From Streptomyces mayonensis (GTDB taxonomy: Bacteria; Actinomycetota; Actinomycetes; Streptomycetales; Streptomycetaceae), in contig NZ_JACBYP010000013.1 of the NCBI RefSeq assembly GCF_018982965.1, forward strand, positions 1-64,000: DNA of 64,000 bases, written 5' to 3'. The translations under genes and the position numbers were made by a program. The notes below the pieces were generated by a model. The model ran no database searches. It saw only the letters and a list, made by a program, of their open reading frames with translations, and had not been told where the DNA came from. This document shows positions 1-8,326 of the stretch, piece by piece. Each line of letters opens with the position of its first letter. Positions within the stretch are counted from its first letter, which is position 1.

Positions 1-55
1 CCCACACACCACCCCCCGGACCCGCCACCCACACCACCCCGGAGGACAGACGCCC

Positions 56-1267
56 GTGCACGACACGACCGCCATGCTGATCGAACTGGGAGCGATCATC
101 CTCGCCCTGGGGCTCCTCGGCCGCCTCGCGGGCCGGGTGGGCTTCTCGCCCATCCCCCTCTACCTGCTGGCCGGCCTGGCCTTCGGGCACGGCGGCATCC
201 TGCCCCTCCAGGCCAGCGAGGAGTTCACCGCCACCGGCGCGGAGATCGGCGTCATCCTGCTGCTGCTCCTGCTCGGTCTGGAGTACAGCGCCTCCGAACT
301 GGTCACCAACCTCAAGACCCAGTACCCCTCCGGCGCGGTCGACTTCGTACTCAACGCCGTCCCCGGTGCCGTCGCCGCGCTGATCCTCGGCTGGGGACCG
401 GTGGCCGCCGTGGCGCTCGCGGGCGTCACCTGGATCTCGTCCTCCGGGGTGATCGCCAAAGTCCTCGGCGACCTCGGCCGGCTCGGCAACCGCGAAACCC
501 CGGTGATCCTCGGCGTCCTCGTCATCGAGGACCTCGCCATGGCCGTCTACCTGCCGATCCTCACCGCACTGCTCGCGGGCGTGAGCCTGGCCGGCGGCAC
601 CGTCACCCTGCTGATCTCGCTGGGCACCGTCGGCGCCGTCCTCTACCTGGCGCTGCGCCACGGGCGCCTGATCAGCCGCGCGGTCTCGTCCGACAGTGCG
701 GAGATGCTGCTGCTGGTCGTCCTCGGTCTCACCCTGCTCGTGGCGGGCCTCGCCCAGGAACTCCAGGTCTCCGCGGCGGTCGGCGCCTTCCTCGTCGGCA
801 TCGCGCTGTCCGGTGAGGTCGCCGAGGGCGCCAGCAGTCTGCTGACCCCGCTGCGCGACCTGTTCGCCGCCGTGTTCTTCGTCTTCTTCGGCCTGTCCAC
901 CGCACCCGCCGACATCCCGCCGGTGCTCGTGCCGGCCCTGCTCCTGGCCGTCGTCACCGCTCTCACCAAGGTCGCCACGGGCTGGTACGCGGCGCGCCGG
1001 GCCGGGGTCCAGGGTGCGGGCCGCTGGCGGGCGGGCGGCACCCTGGTCGCGCGGGGCGAGTTCTCGATCGTCATCGCGGGGCTCGCGGTGGGCGTCGAGC
1101 CCCGTATCGGCCCGCTGGCCACGGCGTACGTCCTGATCCTGGTCGTACTCGGCCCGCTGACGGCCCGCTTCACCGAGCCCCTCGCGCGCCGCATCACCCG
1201 CCGCCAGGGCCCGCACGCCCCGCCCGAGGCCGCCACCGACCCCGAGCCGACGCACGCCAACGCCTGA
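56..1267 (+). CDS. Cation:proton antiporter (CPA2 family)
   Basis: A 403-residue polytopic membrane protein of the Na+/H+ exchanger (CPA2, KefB/KhtU-like) family, expected to exchange K+ or Na+ for protons across the plasma membrane. The sequence is a chain of roughly a dozen hydrophobic helices. The conserved acidic motif I-E-D-L near residue 158 corresponds to the ion-binding position of the family. The protein ends after the membrane domain in a short hydrophilic tail, so it lacks the fused RCK/TrkA-N domain of KefC and needs a separate regulatory subunit. That subunit is probably the convergent gene at 1447-1932. The start is the GTG at 56, preceded by GGAGGAC. Family confident; ion specificity not readable. 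Confidence 0.88.
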   Translation: MHDTTAMLIELGAIILALGLLGRLAGRVGFSPIPLYLLAGLAFGHGGILPLQASEEFTATGAEIGVILLLLLLGLEYSASELVTNLKTQYPSGAVDFVLNAVPGAVAALILGWGPVAAVALAGVTWISSSGVIAKVLGDLGRLGNRETPVILGVLVIEDLAMAVYLPILTALLAGVSLAGGTVTLLISLGTVGAVLYLALRHGRLISRAVSSDSAEMLLLVVLGLTLLVAGLAQELQVSAAVGAFLVGIALSGEVAEGASSLLTPLRDLFAAVFFVFFGLSTAPADIPPVLVPALLLAVVTALTKVATGWYAARRAGVQGAGRWRAGGTLVARGEFSIVIAGLAVGVEPRIGPLATAYVLILVVLGPLTARFTEPLARRITRRQGPHAPPEAATDPEPTHANA

Positions 1268-1341
1268 GCGGCCGGCGGCCGACGGCCGGGTCCGAACGGC
1301 CCGGCACGACGCGGAAGAGCCCCACAGGACCGGCGCTCCGG

Positions 1342-1433
1342 GTACTCCCGGCCCGGCCTGGTGCCTCCGGCCCGCGCGGCCCGCCTGGTGCTCCCGGCCC
1401 GCGTGGCCCGCCCGGGTGCTCCCGGCCCGCCCC
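1342..1433. repeat. 27-28 bp GC-rich tandem repeat between convergent genes
   Basis: About three imperfect copies of a unit beginning GTGCTCCCGGCCCGCG, with copies starting near 1361, 1388 and 1416 and a degenerate first copy near 1342. They lie between the convergent antiporter and its candidate regulatory subunit. Seen directly; no function assigned. Confidence 0.7.
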
Positions 1434-1446
1434 GCGTTCCCGGGTG

Positions 1447-1932
1447 TCACTCCCGTCCGAGGATCTCCGCCGCCGTGTCGACACCCTCCCGCGTGCCGAT
1501 GACGATCAGCGTGTCACCGCCGGCCAGCCGGAAGTCCGGCCCCGGCGACGGAAGGGCCTCGGCCCGCCGCAGCACGGCCACGATCGACACGCCGGTCTCG
1601 GTGCGCATGCGGGTGTCGCCCAGCAGGCGCCCGTTCCAGTACGACGTCGAGGACAGCCCGATCCGCTCGGCGACCAGCCCCAGCTCGGTCGTCGACAGCA
1701 GGCTCGGGCTGTGGTGGGCGGGCCGGAGCGCCTCGACGACCGCGGCCGCCTCACCCGCGTCCAGCCGTACCGCGAGCGCGCAGTCGTCGGGGTCGTCCTT
1801 GCGGTACGCGCTCAGCGTCCGCACCCCGTCCGGCTCGGCCACCACCGAGAGCTTCCGCCGCTCACGGGTGACGAGGTCGTAGCGCACCCCGATCCCCGGC
1901 AACGGCGTCCTGCTCGTACGCGCAGCCCCCAC
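1447..1932 (-). CDS. RCK_C (TrkA-C) antiporter regulatory subunit, KhtT-like
   Basis: A 161-residue soluble protein. Its C-terminal half (about residues 80-161) matches the TrkA-C/RCK_C ligand-binding fold, ending in a stretch (GGDTLIVIGTREGV) typical of the domain. The N-terminal half resembles the KhtT N-terminal domain. In characterised pairs such as KhtT-KhtU this subunit binds the cytoplasmic face of the antiporter and gates it by nucleotide or pH. Here it faces the antiporter gene convergently instead of preceding it in an operon, which is unusual. The GTG start at 1932 has GGGAGG upstream. Pairing with the antiporter is inferred from proximity and family. Confidence 0.82.
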   Translation of the reverse strand: MGAARTSRTPLPGIGVRYDLVTRERRKLSVVAEPDGVRTLSAYRKDDPDDCALAVRLDAGEAAAVVEALRPAHHSPSLLSTTELGLVAERIGLSSTSYWNGRLLGDTRMRTETGVSIVAVLRRAEALPSPGPDFRLAGGDTLIVIGTREGVDTAAEILGRE

Positions 1933-2019
1933 GGCCGCCTCCCTGTCTTTCCGGGCCTGTCCTTGGCAACCCGGGACACCCTAAGGGGCTGTGGCCGATT
2001 CCGCTCGGTCACCCCACTC

Positions 2020-2571
2020 TCATCCCGCTCTGTCCGCCCTGCCGCCTCCCTTGTCGGGCACGACGACGAGGCTGACGAGGTGGCGGACGCGGCCGTCGCC
2101 CGGGCTGTGTCCGGTACGACGGGCGACCACGTCCTCCAGTTCCGCGACCAGCTCGGCGAACTCCTCGTCGGTCAGCCAGACCGCGCCCTGCCGGTACAGG
2201 ACGCCCTCGCGGGCGGGCTCGGTGTCGTCCCGGCCGAGATAGCGTTCGAAGTCGGCCATGAGGGCGCCGGTGAAGACGGTGAAGGCCTGCCGGTGGTCCT
2301 CCTTGGTCATGGCGGCGCGGGTGTCCTCGTCGACGAGGGCCTCTTCCTGGCGCACGCGGTAGCTGCGCTCGACGGTGCCGCGGACGCGTTTCTCGCTGCT
2401 CACCTCCAGGACGCCGGCCTCGGTGAGCGTGCCCACGTGCCGGTACATGGTGGCGGGGGAGACGTCGGGGAGCCGTTCGCGCAGCTGGGCGGTGGTCAGC
2501 TCACCGGCGCCGACCAGGGTCTGCAGGATGCGCATGCGGACGGGGTGCAGCAGGAGGTTCGGAGTAGGCAT
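2020..2571 (-). CDS. ArsR-like winged-helix transcriptional regulator
   Basis: A 183-residue regulator. Residues about 5-75 form an ArsR-type winged helix: a helix-rich start (HPVRMRILQTL), recognition-helix region (LPDVSPATMYRHVGTL), then a wing (GVLEVSSEKRVRGTVERSY). The C-terminal part is helical and probably mediates dimerisation or ligand sensing. It is divergent from the alpha/beta hydrolase at 2646, with 74 bp between start codons, so both promoters share that space. A TGTGA-N9-TCACA inverted repeat overlaps its own start and is a plausible operator. Target and inducer unknown. Confidence 0.82.
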   Translation of the reverse strand: MPTPNLLLHPVRMRILQTLVGAGELTTAQLRERLPDVSPATMYRHVGTLTEAGVLEVSSEKRVRGTVERSYRVRQEEALVDEDTRAAMTKEDHRQAFTVFTGALMADFERYLGRDDTEPAREGVLYRQGAVWLTDEEFAELVAELEDVVARRTGHSPGDGRVRHLVSLVVVPDKGGGRADRAG

Positions 2572-2589
2572 GTGACCTATGATCTCACA
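2571..2589. promoter_or_regulatory. Candidate operator TGTGA-N9-TCACA
   Basis: A perfect 5-bp inverted repeat with a 9-bp spacer lies at the start codon of the winged-helix regulator, in the divergent promoter region shared with the hydrolase. Position and symmetry fit an autoregulatory site. This is inference from pattern only. Confidence 0.4.
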
Positions 2590-2645
2590 TCTGATAACGT
2601 TCTCGTTGTTGAGAGCGATCGAGAGAGACCGAAAGAGGCGGAGCC

Positions 2646-3596
2646 TTGCCCGACATCGACATGACGGTCACCGCGGACGACGGAGCCCTGCTGGCCGGGA
2701 CCCTGACCCTGCCGACCGGGCCGGGCCCGCACCCCGCCGTCGTCCTGCTGCACGGCTCCGGCCCCCTGGACCGCGACGGCAACGCCGGGAAGGTCCCCCT
2801 GAACCTCGGCCGCCCGCTGGCCGACGTGCTGGCCGCCGCGGGCGTCGCCACGCTGCGCTACGACCGCCGCGGCGTCGGCGCCACCCCCGGGAACTGGCAG
2901 GAGTCCGGCTTCACCGGCAACCGCGAGGACGCGTCCGCCGCCCTGCGGGCCCTGCGTGCCCACCCGGACGTGCGCGGCGCGTCCGTGGGGGTCGTCGGCC
3001 ACAGCGAGGGCGCCCTGCACGGGATGGCCCTCGCCGCCCGGGGCGAGGCGGATGCGGCGGTACTGCTGGCCGGGTTCGCGAGTACGGGGGAGGAGGCCTT
3101 CCGGTGGCAGGCCGCCTCGGTCTTCCGGGGCCTGCCCGCCCCGGTCCGCCTCCTGCGCCGTCCGCTGGGCGCCCTGGGCGAGCGGATCCTGGCCCGCCTC
3201 AAGCGGACCACCACCGACGTGGCACGCGTCGGGGGCAAGCAGATCAACGCCCGCTGGATGCGCGAGATATTCGTCCACGACTCCCGTACCGACCTGGCCG
3301 CCATCACCGTCCCCGTCCTGGCCGTCACCGGCGACAAGGACATCCAGGTCGACCCCGCCGACCTCGACGTGGTGCGGCGCCTGGTGCCGGGCGCCGACAC
3401 CGAGATCCGCCGCGCCCCCGACCTGACCCACCTGCTGCGCCGCGATCCCGGGCGGCCGACGATCCGCTCCTACAAGAAACTCCTGAGCCGGCCGGTCGAC
3501 GCCGATCTGCTCGCCCGCGTCGCCGAGTGGCTCGGCGACCGCCTGCACGAGCCCGCCCCCGACCCGCGGGACGAGCGGCAGGCTACGCGCCCCTGA
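2646..3596 (+). CDS. Alpha/beta hydrolase
   Basis: A 316-residue cytoplasmic serine hydrolase with no signal peptide. It shows the oxyanion-hole strand VVLLHGSG, the nucleophile elbow GHSEG (Ser about 120), an acid residue in GDKD (about 231) and the catalytic His in DLTHLL (about 262), all in canonical order. The segment between elbow and acid forms a lid. The best start is TTG at 2646, with AGAGG seven bases upstream; the ATG at 2661 is an alternative. It is divergent from a winged-helix regulator that probably controls it. The substrate cannot be inferred; the family covers esterases, peptidases and lipases. Confidence 0.87.
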   Translation: MPDIDMTVTADDGALLAGTLTLPTGPGPHPAVVLLHGSGPLDRDGNAGKVPLNLGRPLADVLAAAGVATLRYDRRGVGATPGNWQESGFTGNREDASAALRALRAHPDVRGASVGVVGHSEGALHGMALAARGEADAAVLLAGFASTGEEAFRWQAASVFRGLPAPVRLLRRPLGALGERILARLKRTTTDVARVGGKQINARWMREIFVHDSRTDLAAITVPVLAVTGDKDIQVDPADLDVVRRLVPGADTEIRRAPDLTHLLRRDPGRPTIRSYKKLLSRPVDADLLARVAEWLGDRLHEPAPDPRDERQATRP

Positions 3597-3698
3597 TCCA
3601 CCGGGCCCGAAGCGGCGCAGGTCACCGTCCCGGCGCCACGGCCCCACACCACGCGAACCTCCATGGCCGCTAGGCCACCCCACACCCGAAGGCTTGGC

Positions 3699-4613
3699 AT
3701 GCTCGCTTCACGAAACACCGCACCCGGACCTGCCCCCGCACCGGGACCGGCCCCCACCACCTCCACCGCCGCCCCCGGCCGCAACTACCGCGCCGACCTG
3801 ACCCTCTTCATGGTCATCGCCTTCGCCGTGAGCTGGCTCTCCTGGGGCACGGCGATCGCGCTCGGCGGCACGGAGACCAACGAGGCCGCCAACGCCCCCT
3901 ACATGCTGGGCGCCTTCGGCCCGCTGATCGGCGCGCTGGTCGTCCGCGTCCGCCGCCGCCGGCGCGGCGAACCCGTCCCCGAGCACGTCGTCCGCTTCCG
4001 CGCGGCGCACCTGCTGAAGGCGCTGCTGCTACTGGTGCTGGGCGCGGCGACCGTGCTGCTCGCGGCCCTGCTGGCGAGCCGGGCGGGCGGCCCCGACCTG
4101 AGCCTGGACGTGGCGAAGGACACCGTCGAGGACTTCGGCGGACCCGCGGCGTTCCTCGTCGGCATGCTGGTCAGCGGCCCGCTGTCCGAGGAGCCGGGCT
4201 GGCGCGGCACCGCCTACCCGAGGCTCCGCGCGAGCATGGGCACCTTCCGGGTCTGCCTGATCCTCGGCGCCGTCTGGGCCGTCTGGCACCTCCCCCTGTT
4301 CTTCATCGACGGCACCGTCCAGCACGACCTGGGCCTCGCCACCCCCAGCGGCATCCTCTTCGTCGCCAGCAACATCCCGATGGCCATGCTCGTCACCGCC
4401 GCCTACGAACGGGCCGGCATCGTCGCCTCGATCGCCACGCACTTCGCGGTCAACATGACGATGATCCTGCTGGCCGTCGAGGCCCCGGAGGTCCAGGCGA
4501 TGATCATCGGCATCCAGGCCCTCACGGTCACCGTCCTCCTCCTCACCCACCGCCGCCGGAGCCCGGCTCCTGCGGCGGGCTCATCAGGCCGTCCCAGTTC
4601 TCGAAATCACTGA
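3699..4613 (+). CDS. CPBP family intramembrane metalloprotease
   Basis: A 304-residue polytopic membrane protein of the CPBP (Abi/Rce1-like) family. The catalytic pattern is visible: EExxxR in SEEPGWRG (about 163), a second conserved His in WHLPLFF, and HxxxN in ATHFAVN. These residues coordinate the metal and activate water inside the membrane. Bacterial members act in peptide maturation, self-immunity or signalling; the substrate here is unknown. I chose the ATG at 3699 because GAAGG sits seven bases upstream; an in-frame ATG at 3663 has no ribosome site. The last 71 bases overlap the 3' end of the convergent gene at 4543-5061. Confidence 0.85.
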   Translation: MLASRNTAPGPAPAPGPAPTTSTAAPGRNYRADLTLFMVIAFAVSWLSWGTAIALGGTETNEAANAPYMLGAFGPLIGALVVRVRRRRRGEPVPEHVVRFRAAHLLKALLLLVLGAATVLLAALLASRAGGPDLSLDVAKDTVEDFGGPAAFLVGMLVSGPLSEEPGWRGTAYPRLRASMGTFRVCLILGAVWAVWHLPLFFIDGTVQHDLGLATPSGILFVASNIPMAMLVTAAYERAGIVASIATHFAVNMTMILLAVEAPEVQAMIIGIQALTVTVLLLTHRRRSPAPAAGSSGRPSSRNH

Positions 4614-5061
4614 AGTCCATGTTGGCGAGCCGCAGGTTGCAGTGCATCTCGTGCGGAGTGGACCGGGCCGCCACCCGGAAGGGCGGAGTGTCCTCCTCGG
4701 GGTCGGTGCTCACCGCGAGCAGTGTCGGCCCCGTGCCCCGCATGCCGGCGCGGTCGGCGAGGAAGACCACGGCCCAGCCGCACTCGTCCGACTCGTCCAG
4801 CTCATCCGGCTCGTCCGGCTGTTGTCCGTCCTCCGGCGCCGTGAGAGCGGTGAGGACGTCGGCGGGATCCGCGTCCGTCCACGACGGGTCCTCGACGAAG
4901 AGGATGTCCTCCTTGAGGCCGCCGTCCTCGTCGTTCCGGTCGAACACCCAGGGTTCGTCCAGGGCGGCCTTCAGCCGCTGCCAGGCCTCGTCGTCCCGGT
5001 AGTCGGTGCGGATCACCAGAATGGGCGGGGCGTCCTCGTCGGTCTTCGGCAGTACACGCAT
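4543..5061 (-). CDS. DUF6924-like hypothetical protein
   Basis: A 172-residue soluble, strongly acidic protein. The N-terminal region (ILVIRTDYRDDEAWQRL) and the later FVEDP and VVFLADRAGMRG segments resemble the actinobacterial DUF6924 family, for which no function is established. The middle carries an acidic low-complexity stretch (DEPDELDESDE). The ATG at 5061 is preceded by GAAAGAAG. A longer in-frame extension to 5313 is rejected as start because it is proline/arginine-rich and unlike the domain. The 3' end overlaps the convergent protease gene. Confidence 0.62.
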   Translation of the reverse strand: MRVLPKTDEDAPPILVIRTDYRDDEAWQRLKAALDEPWVFDRNDEDGGLKEDILFVEDPSWTDADPADVLTALTAPEDGQQPDEPDELDESDECGWAVVFLADRAGMRGTGPTLLAVSTDPEEDTPPFRVAARSTPHEMHCNLRLANMDFSDFENWDGLMSPPQEPGSGGGG

Positions 5062-5330
5062 CACGGATCTTCTTTCAACTGGTGGCACGTCGGCCCGCGT
5101 TGACAGTGAGAAGAGCCTAGAGGCGGGGTCGGACAACGGGGTCGGGCAGTGAGTCGGACCGGCCCACGACCTCGGCGGGGCAGCCCGGGCGGGCGCCCGA
5201 GACCCGGCAGGGGCTGGCCATTCGGACCGGGAACCTGGCCGGTCGGCCGACGCGGAGCCCGGACGCACGGAACTAGCGTCTGACTCAGCACACGACCCCC
5301 CTGGATGCCCCACGGAGAGGAAGGCCCCCG

Positions 5331-6554
5331 ATGAACGAGCGCAAGCCCGACCACCACGCCGGTGCGACCACCGAGTTCGAGAGGGACGTCTACAAGCTGC
5401 TGCTGGAGACGGTACGCACGGTCGCCAAGCAGGAGCGCGCGGACATCGGCACGGAGAGCCTGCTGAGCGCGCTCGTGTCGGACGACTGGGCCGCGGGTTC
5501 CGCGATCGCCCCCGGCATGCGCAAGGCCGGCTCGCTCGGCGGTTCGATCGGCGTCCGCGGCACCTCCGTGTGGGTCAGCGGCGACACGGCCAACGGCATC
5601 ACGGGAACTCCCGAGGACGACCGGGACATCGACGCCCTCTGGCGCGAGGTCTGGCACGACGAGGTCAAGAGGCGGCGCTGGAAGAACCGCAAGAAGACGG
5701 AAGAGGAGCAGCTGAGCCTCGAACTCCCCCCGATCACCGGCGCACTCCGCGCCTGCCTGCACAAGGCGCTCGACATCGCACGGGAGGAGGGCAGCATCTC
5801 CGTGCACGTCCGCCATGTGGCGCGCGCACTGGTCGACCTGCCGGACACCCGGGCCCGCGAGGCCATGGTGGTGGAGAAGCTGGGCGTCTCCGCTGCCGCG
5901 ACCGCGCTCGACGAGCTGCGGGGGAACGACGAAGTGCCGGAGCCCACCTCGGTGCTGCTGCTCCGCAAGACCGGCACCTTCGGCAAGAGCGGCAACCCGC
6001 TGAGCCGTAAGTTCTTCGCCTGGATCTTCGGCGGCGGCGCCGGGTTCGGCTCCGCGATGATCGGCGCGGTGCGTTCGGAGGAACAGCGGTCGGCCGTGCG
6101 GCGCGGGGCGGCGGAGTCGGCACCCGTCGACGTACTGATGGCCATGCTGGCGCTCGACCGCTCCCTCACCGTCGCGCAGCGCGAACTGCCCGAGAACCTG
6201 AGGGCCGAGAACCGCGGAGCGGAACTCCTGCACCGGCACGGCGCACGCCAGGACACCCTGGCCCGCGTACTGCTCCCCACCACCGGCCTCGCCGACGGCG
6301 CTCCGCCGGAGGTGGGCAGCGACAACGAGTTCGCCCGGCGCCTCCTGCACGTCACGGCGCTCACCGCCTCGGCCCACGGCGCACCCACGGTCGGCACGAC
6401 CCACCTCCTGGCCGCCCTGCTGGACGAGTCCGGCACGGACGCGGAGTCCGTCGCGGAGATCGAGCGCGTCCTGACCGAATGCGGCGCGGACGTCGCCGCG
6501 CTGCGGGCAGAGCCCGAACTCCGGGCCCCGAACGGCTCGTCCCGGGCTGCCTGA
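5331..6554 (+). CDS. Clp N-terminal-domain repeat protein without AAA+ module
   Basis: A 407-residue protein containing about three segments like the Clp_N (ClpA/ClpC N-terminal) helical repeat: residues about 15-50 (ERDVYKLLLETVRTVAK...IGTESLLSALV), 140-200 (HKALDIAREEG...VHVRHVARALV) and 325-395 (RRLLHVTALTASAHG...VGTTHLLAALL). There is no Walker A or B motif, so it cannot be an unfoldase. It may act as an adaptor or peptide-binding scaffold. The middle region includes a glycine-rich stretch (IFGGGAGFGSAM). The ATG has AGAGGAAGG upstream. Its stop lies five bases from the end of the convergent DUF397 gene. Function unknown. Confidence 0.65.
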   Translation: MNERKPDHHAGATTEFERDVYKLLLETVRTVAKQERADIGTESLLSALVSDDWAAGSAIAPGMRKAGSLGGSIGVRGTSVWVSGDTANGITGTPEDDRDIDALWREVWHDEVKRRRWKNRKKTEEEQLSLELPPITGALRACLHKALDIAREEGSISVHVRHVARALVDLPDTRAREAMVVEKLGVSAAATALDELRGNDEVPEPTSVLLLRKTGTFGKSGNPLSRKFFAWIFGGGAGFGSAMIGAVRSEEQRSAVRRGAAESAPVDVLMAMLALDRSLTVAQRELPENLRAENRGAELLHRHGARQDTLARVLLPTTGLADGAPPEVGSDNEFARRLLHVTALTASAHGAPTVGTTHLLAALLDESGTDAESVAEIERVLTECGADVAALRAEPELRAPNGSSRAA

Positions 6555-6559
6555 ACGGC

Positions 6560-6880
6560 TCAGTGGCGGGAGCGGCCGACCTTCAACTCGCCTATGAACC
6601 TCGCCCAGGAGCCGTGCTCGAAGCAGAGCACGGGTCCACCGGGGGCCTTGCTGTCACGGACGGGAACGACACCGGTGACTCCGTCGGCGACCTCGACGCA
6701 GTTGCCGCCCTCCTGATTGCTGTAGCTGCTCTTGCGCCAGGAGGTTCCGCTCGCATCACGGACGGGGACGACGGCCAGCAGCTCGGTGGCGACCTCGACG
6801 CAGTCGCCGCCCGCCTGATTGCTGTAGCTGCTCTTGTGCCAGACGACGTCGTTCAGATCGGGAAGGGACGTTCGCTTCAC
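6560..6880 (-). CDS. Tandem DUF397 protein
   Basis: A 106-residue protein with two DUF397 copies in tandem. Each carries the family pattern W-x-K-SSYSN-x-x-GG-x-CVEVA followed by VVPVRDS, at residues about 14-43 and 47-76, then the terminal AWARFIG-like segment of the family. DUF397 proteins in Streptomyces sit beside WhiJ-like XRE regulators and act in developmental or antibiotic regulation, probably by binding the regulator. The GTG start at 6880 has GGAGGG upstream. The reading frame of the upstream regulator runs 125 bases into it. Most DUF397 proteins have one copy; the duplication is the notable point. Confidence 0.85.
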   Translation of the reverse strand: MKRTSLPDLNDVVWHKSSYSNQAGGDCVEVATELLAVVPVRDASGTSWRKSSYSNQEGGNCVEVADGVTGVVPVRDSKAPGGPVLCFEHGSWARFIGELKVGRSRH

Positions 6881-7700
6881 GGTGGTAGCCCTCCAACACG
6901 GATCGGATCATGTCGCGCGACATGACAGTGGGCAGAGCGTCCGCCCGCAGCCGATCGTAAGTCAACGAGAAGCGCTTGACCTCGGTTGGATCTTCGACGA
7001 GTTGGCCGTAATGCGCGCCCTCGGTGTAGACGGCATCCGAGCCGTCGGGCAGCGTCAACACGGTCAGTGATCCGCCCATCACGTCATGCTCTCCCTGCTC
7101 GAAGGGCAACACCTGCACCTTCGCAAGACGCGACTCCGCCACCTCCAGCAGTCGCCTCAACTGCCCCAGCATCACGAGTCGTCCCCCGACAGGGCGCCTG
7201 AGTACCGCCTCGTCGAGCACCACCCACAGCTCGGGGCGTTCGGGCGACCCGAGCCGGAGCTGCCGTGCCATACGTGCTGCGACCCGCTCCTCCAACTGTT
7301 CATCGCCGTCGAGCGTGATGCCGACGCTCAGCACCGCCCGCGCGTACGCTGCCGTCTGGAGCAGGCCAGGTACCAGATGCGCCGCATACTCGCGGACGGA
7401 CACCGCCCGCTCCGAATGGGCGATGAACTTCCGCGACCAGTCGGGAAACGACTCCCGGTACACATACGGCCAGAGCTCCACCAGCAGGTTGTCGGCGCCC
7501 AGGACGTCGTCGAGTACCCGCGCCAGCTCCAGCGTGGGCTTCGCGCCGGAGGCCCGTTCGACCTGGGTGATCCGGCTGCTCACCACGTGGGCCTTGGCCC
7601 CGAGTTCGGCCTGTGTCAGCCCGGCCGCGATGCGCAACCTGCGTACCCGCAGCCCGAAGAGCGCCGCCACCGACTCACAGGGATCGATTTCCTTGGCCAA
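6756..7700 (-). CDS. XRE family regulator with DUF5753 domain, WhiJ-like
   Basis: A protein of about 314 residues. An N-terminal XRE helix-turn-helix (LRRLRIAAGLTQAELGAKAHV...ITQVERA) is followed by the DUF5753 sensor-like domain characteristic of Streptomyces WhiJ-type regulators (EREAAHLVPGLLQTAAYARA-like region, then LRRPVGG, VQVLPF and the YTEGAHYG motif). No ATG or GTG lies in a good position; TTG at 7700 begins the conserved part. Reading continues past the usual family end and overlaps the DUF397 gene by 125 bases, adding an arginine-rich tail that may not be functional. It forms the classic trio with DUF397 and the facing ATPase at 7849. Confidence 0.83.
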   Translation of the reverse strand: MAKEIDPCESVAALFGLRVRRLRIAAGLTQAELGAKAHVVSSRITQVERASGAKPTLELARVLDDVLGADNLLVELWPYVYRESFPDWSRKFIAHSERAVSVREYAAHLVPGLLQTAAYARAVLSVGITLDGDEQLEERVAARMARQLRLGSPERPELWVVLDEAVLRRPVGGRLVMLGQLRRLLEVAESRLAKVQVLPFEQGEHDVMGGSLTVLTLPDGSDAVYTEGAHYGQLVEDPTEVKRFSLTYDRLRADALPTVMSRDMIRSVLEGYHREANVPSRSERRRLAQEQLQQSGGRRLRRGRHRAAGRRPRP

Positions 7701-7848
7701 GACGTCACGTCCGTTCGTTACGGGCCGAAAGGTAAGGCTGTGCCCCCTTTCGAGAGTAGGGCGTCGGACTCCATCGTGAACGCGGAACGTAACGACTGGG
7801 CCACGCACCGCAGTAGCAGACGCCCCGGAAGACAAGGACGTACCGGCC

Positions 7849-8286
7849 GTGCTGACAGGAACGACGGGAACGACGCCCCCGGACTTCAGGGCGCAGTTCG
7901 CCTCCTCCCCGAGAGGGGCCCGGCTGGCCCGGCACCAGGCCGTGCGGCGCATGGAGGAGTGGGGACACGCGCGGTCGTCGGACGCGTCGTGTGCGGTGGC
8001 CCTGGTCGTGGGCGAGCTGACCGCCAACGCCGTGCAGCACGCCCACACCCTGGGCCGCACCTTCGGCCTCCGCCTCGCCCTGGAGGAGACGGCGGGCCTG
8101 GTCCGCGTCGAGGTGTCGGACGCCGCCGCGGACCGGAGGCCACCGGTCGTCCCGCCCTCCGCCTGCCCGGACGGGGAGTCGGGCCGGGGCCTGTTCCTGG
8201 TGGACGTCCTTGCCGCGAGCTGGGGTTGGGAACTGCGCCGCCCGCTGGGCAAGACGGTGTGGGCGGAGCTGCGGCTGGGAACGTGA
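7849..8286 (+). CDS. Anti-sigma-factor-like HATPase (serine kinase family)
   Basis: A 145-residue GHKL ATP-binding protein of the RsbW/SpoIIAB-like class. The N box is ELTANAVQHA (about 62-71) and the glycine-rich ATP lid is SGRGLFLVD (about 113-121). Streptomyces proteins of this size often bind or phosphorylate anti-sigma antagonists and are linked to WhiJ/DUF397 loci such as abaA-type clusters. It is transcribed divergently from the XRE regulator with about 150 bp between starts. The start is GTG 7849. The partner sigma factor cannot be deduced. Confidence 0.82.
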   Translation: MLTGTTGTTPPDFRAQFASSPRGARLARHQAVRRMEEWGHARSSDASCAVALVVGELTANAVQHAHTLGRTFGLRLALEETAGLVRVEVSDAAADRRPPVVPPSACPDGESGRGLFLVDVLAASWGWELRRPLGKTVWAELRLGT

Positions 8287-8326
8287 GACGCGCGGGCACC
8301 GGCTCGCCCCCGTGCCTCCCCGGGCC

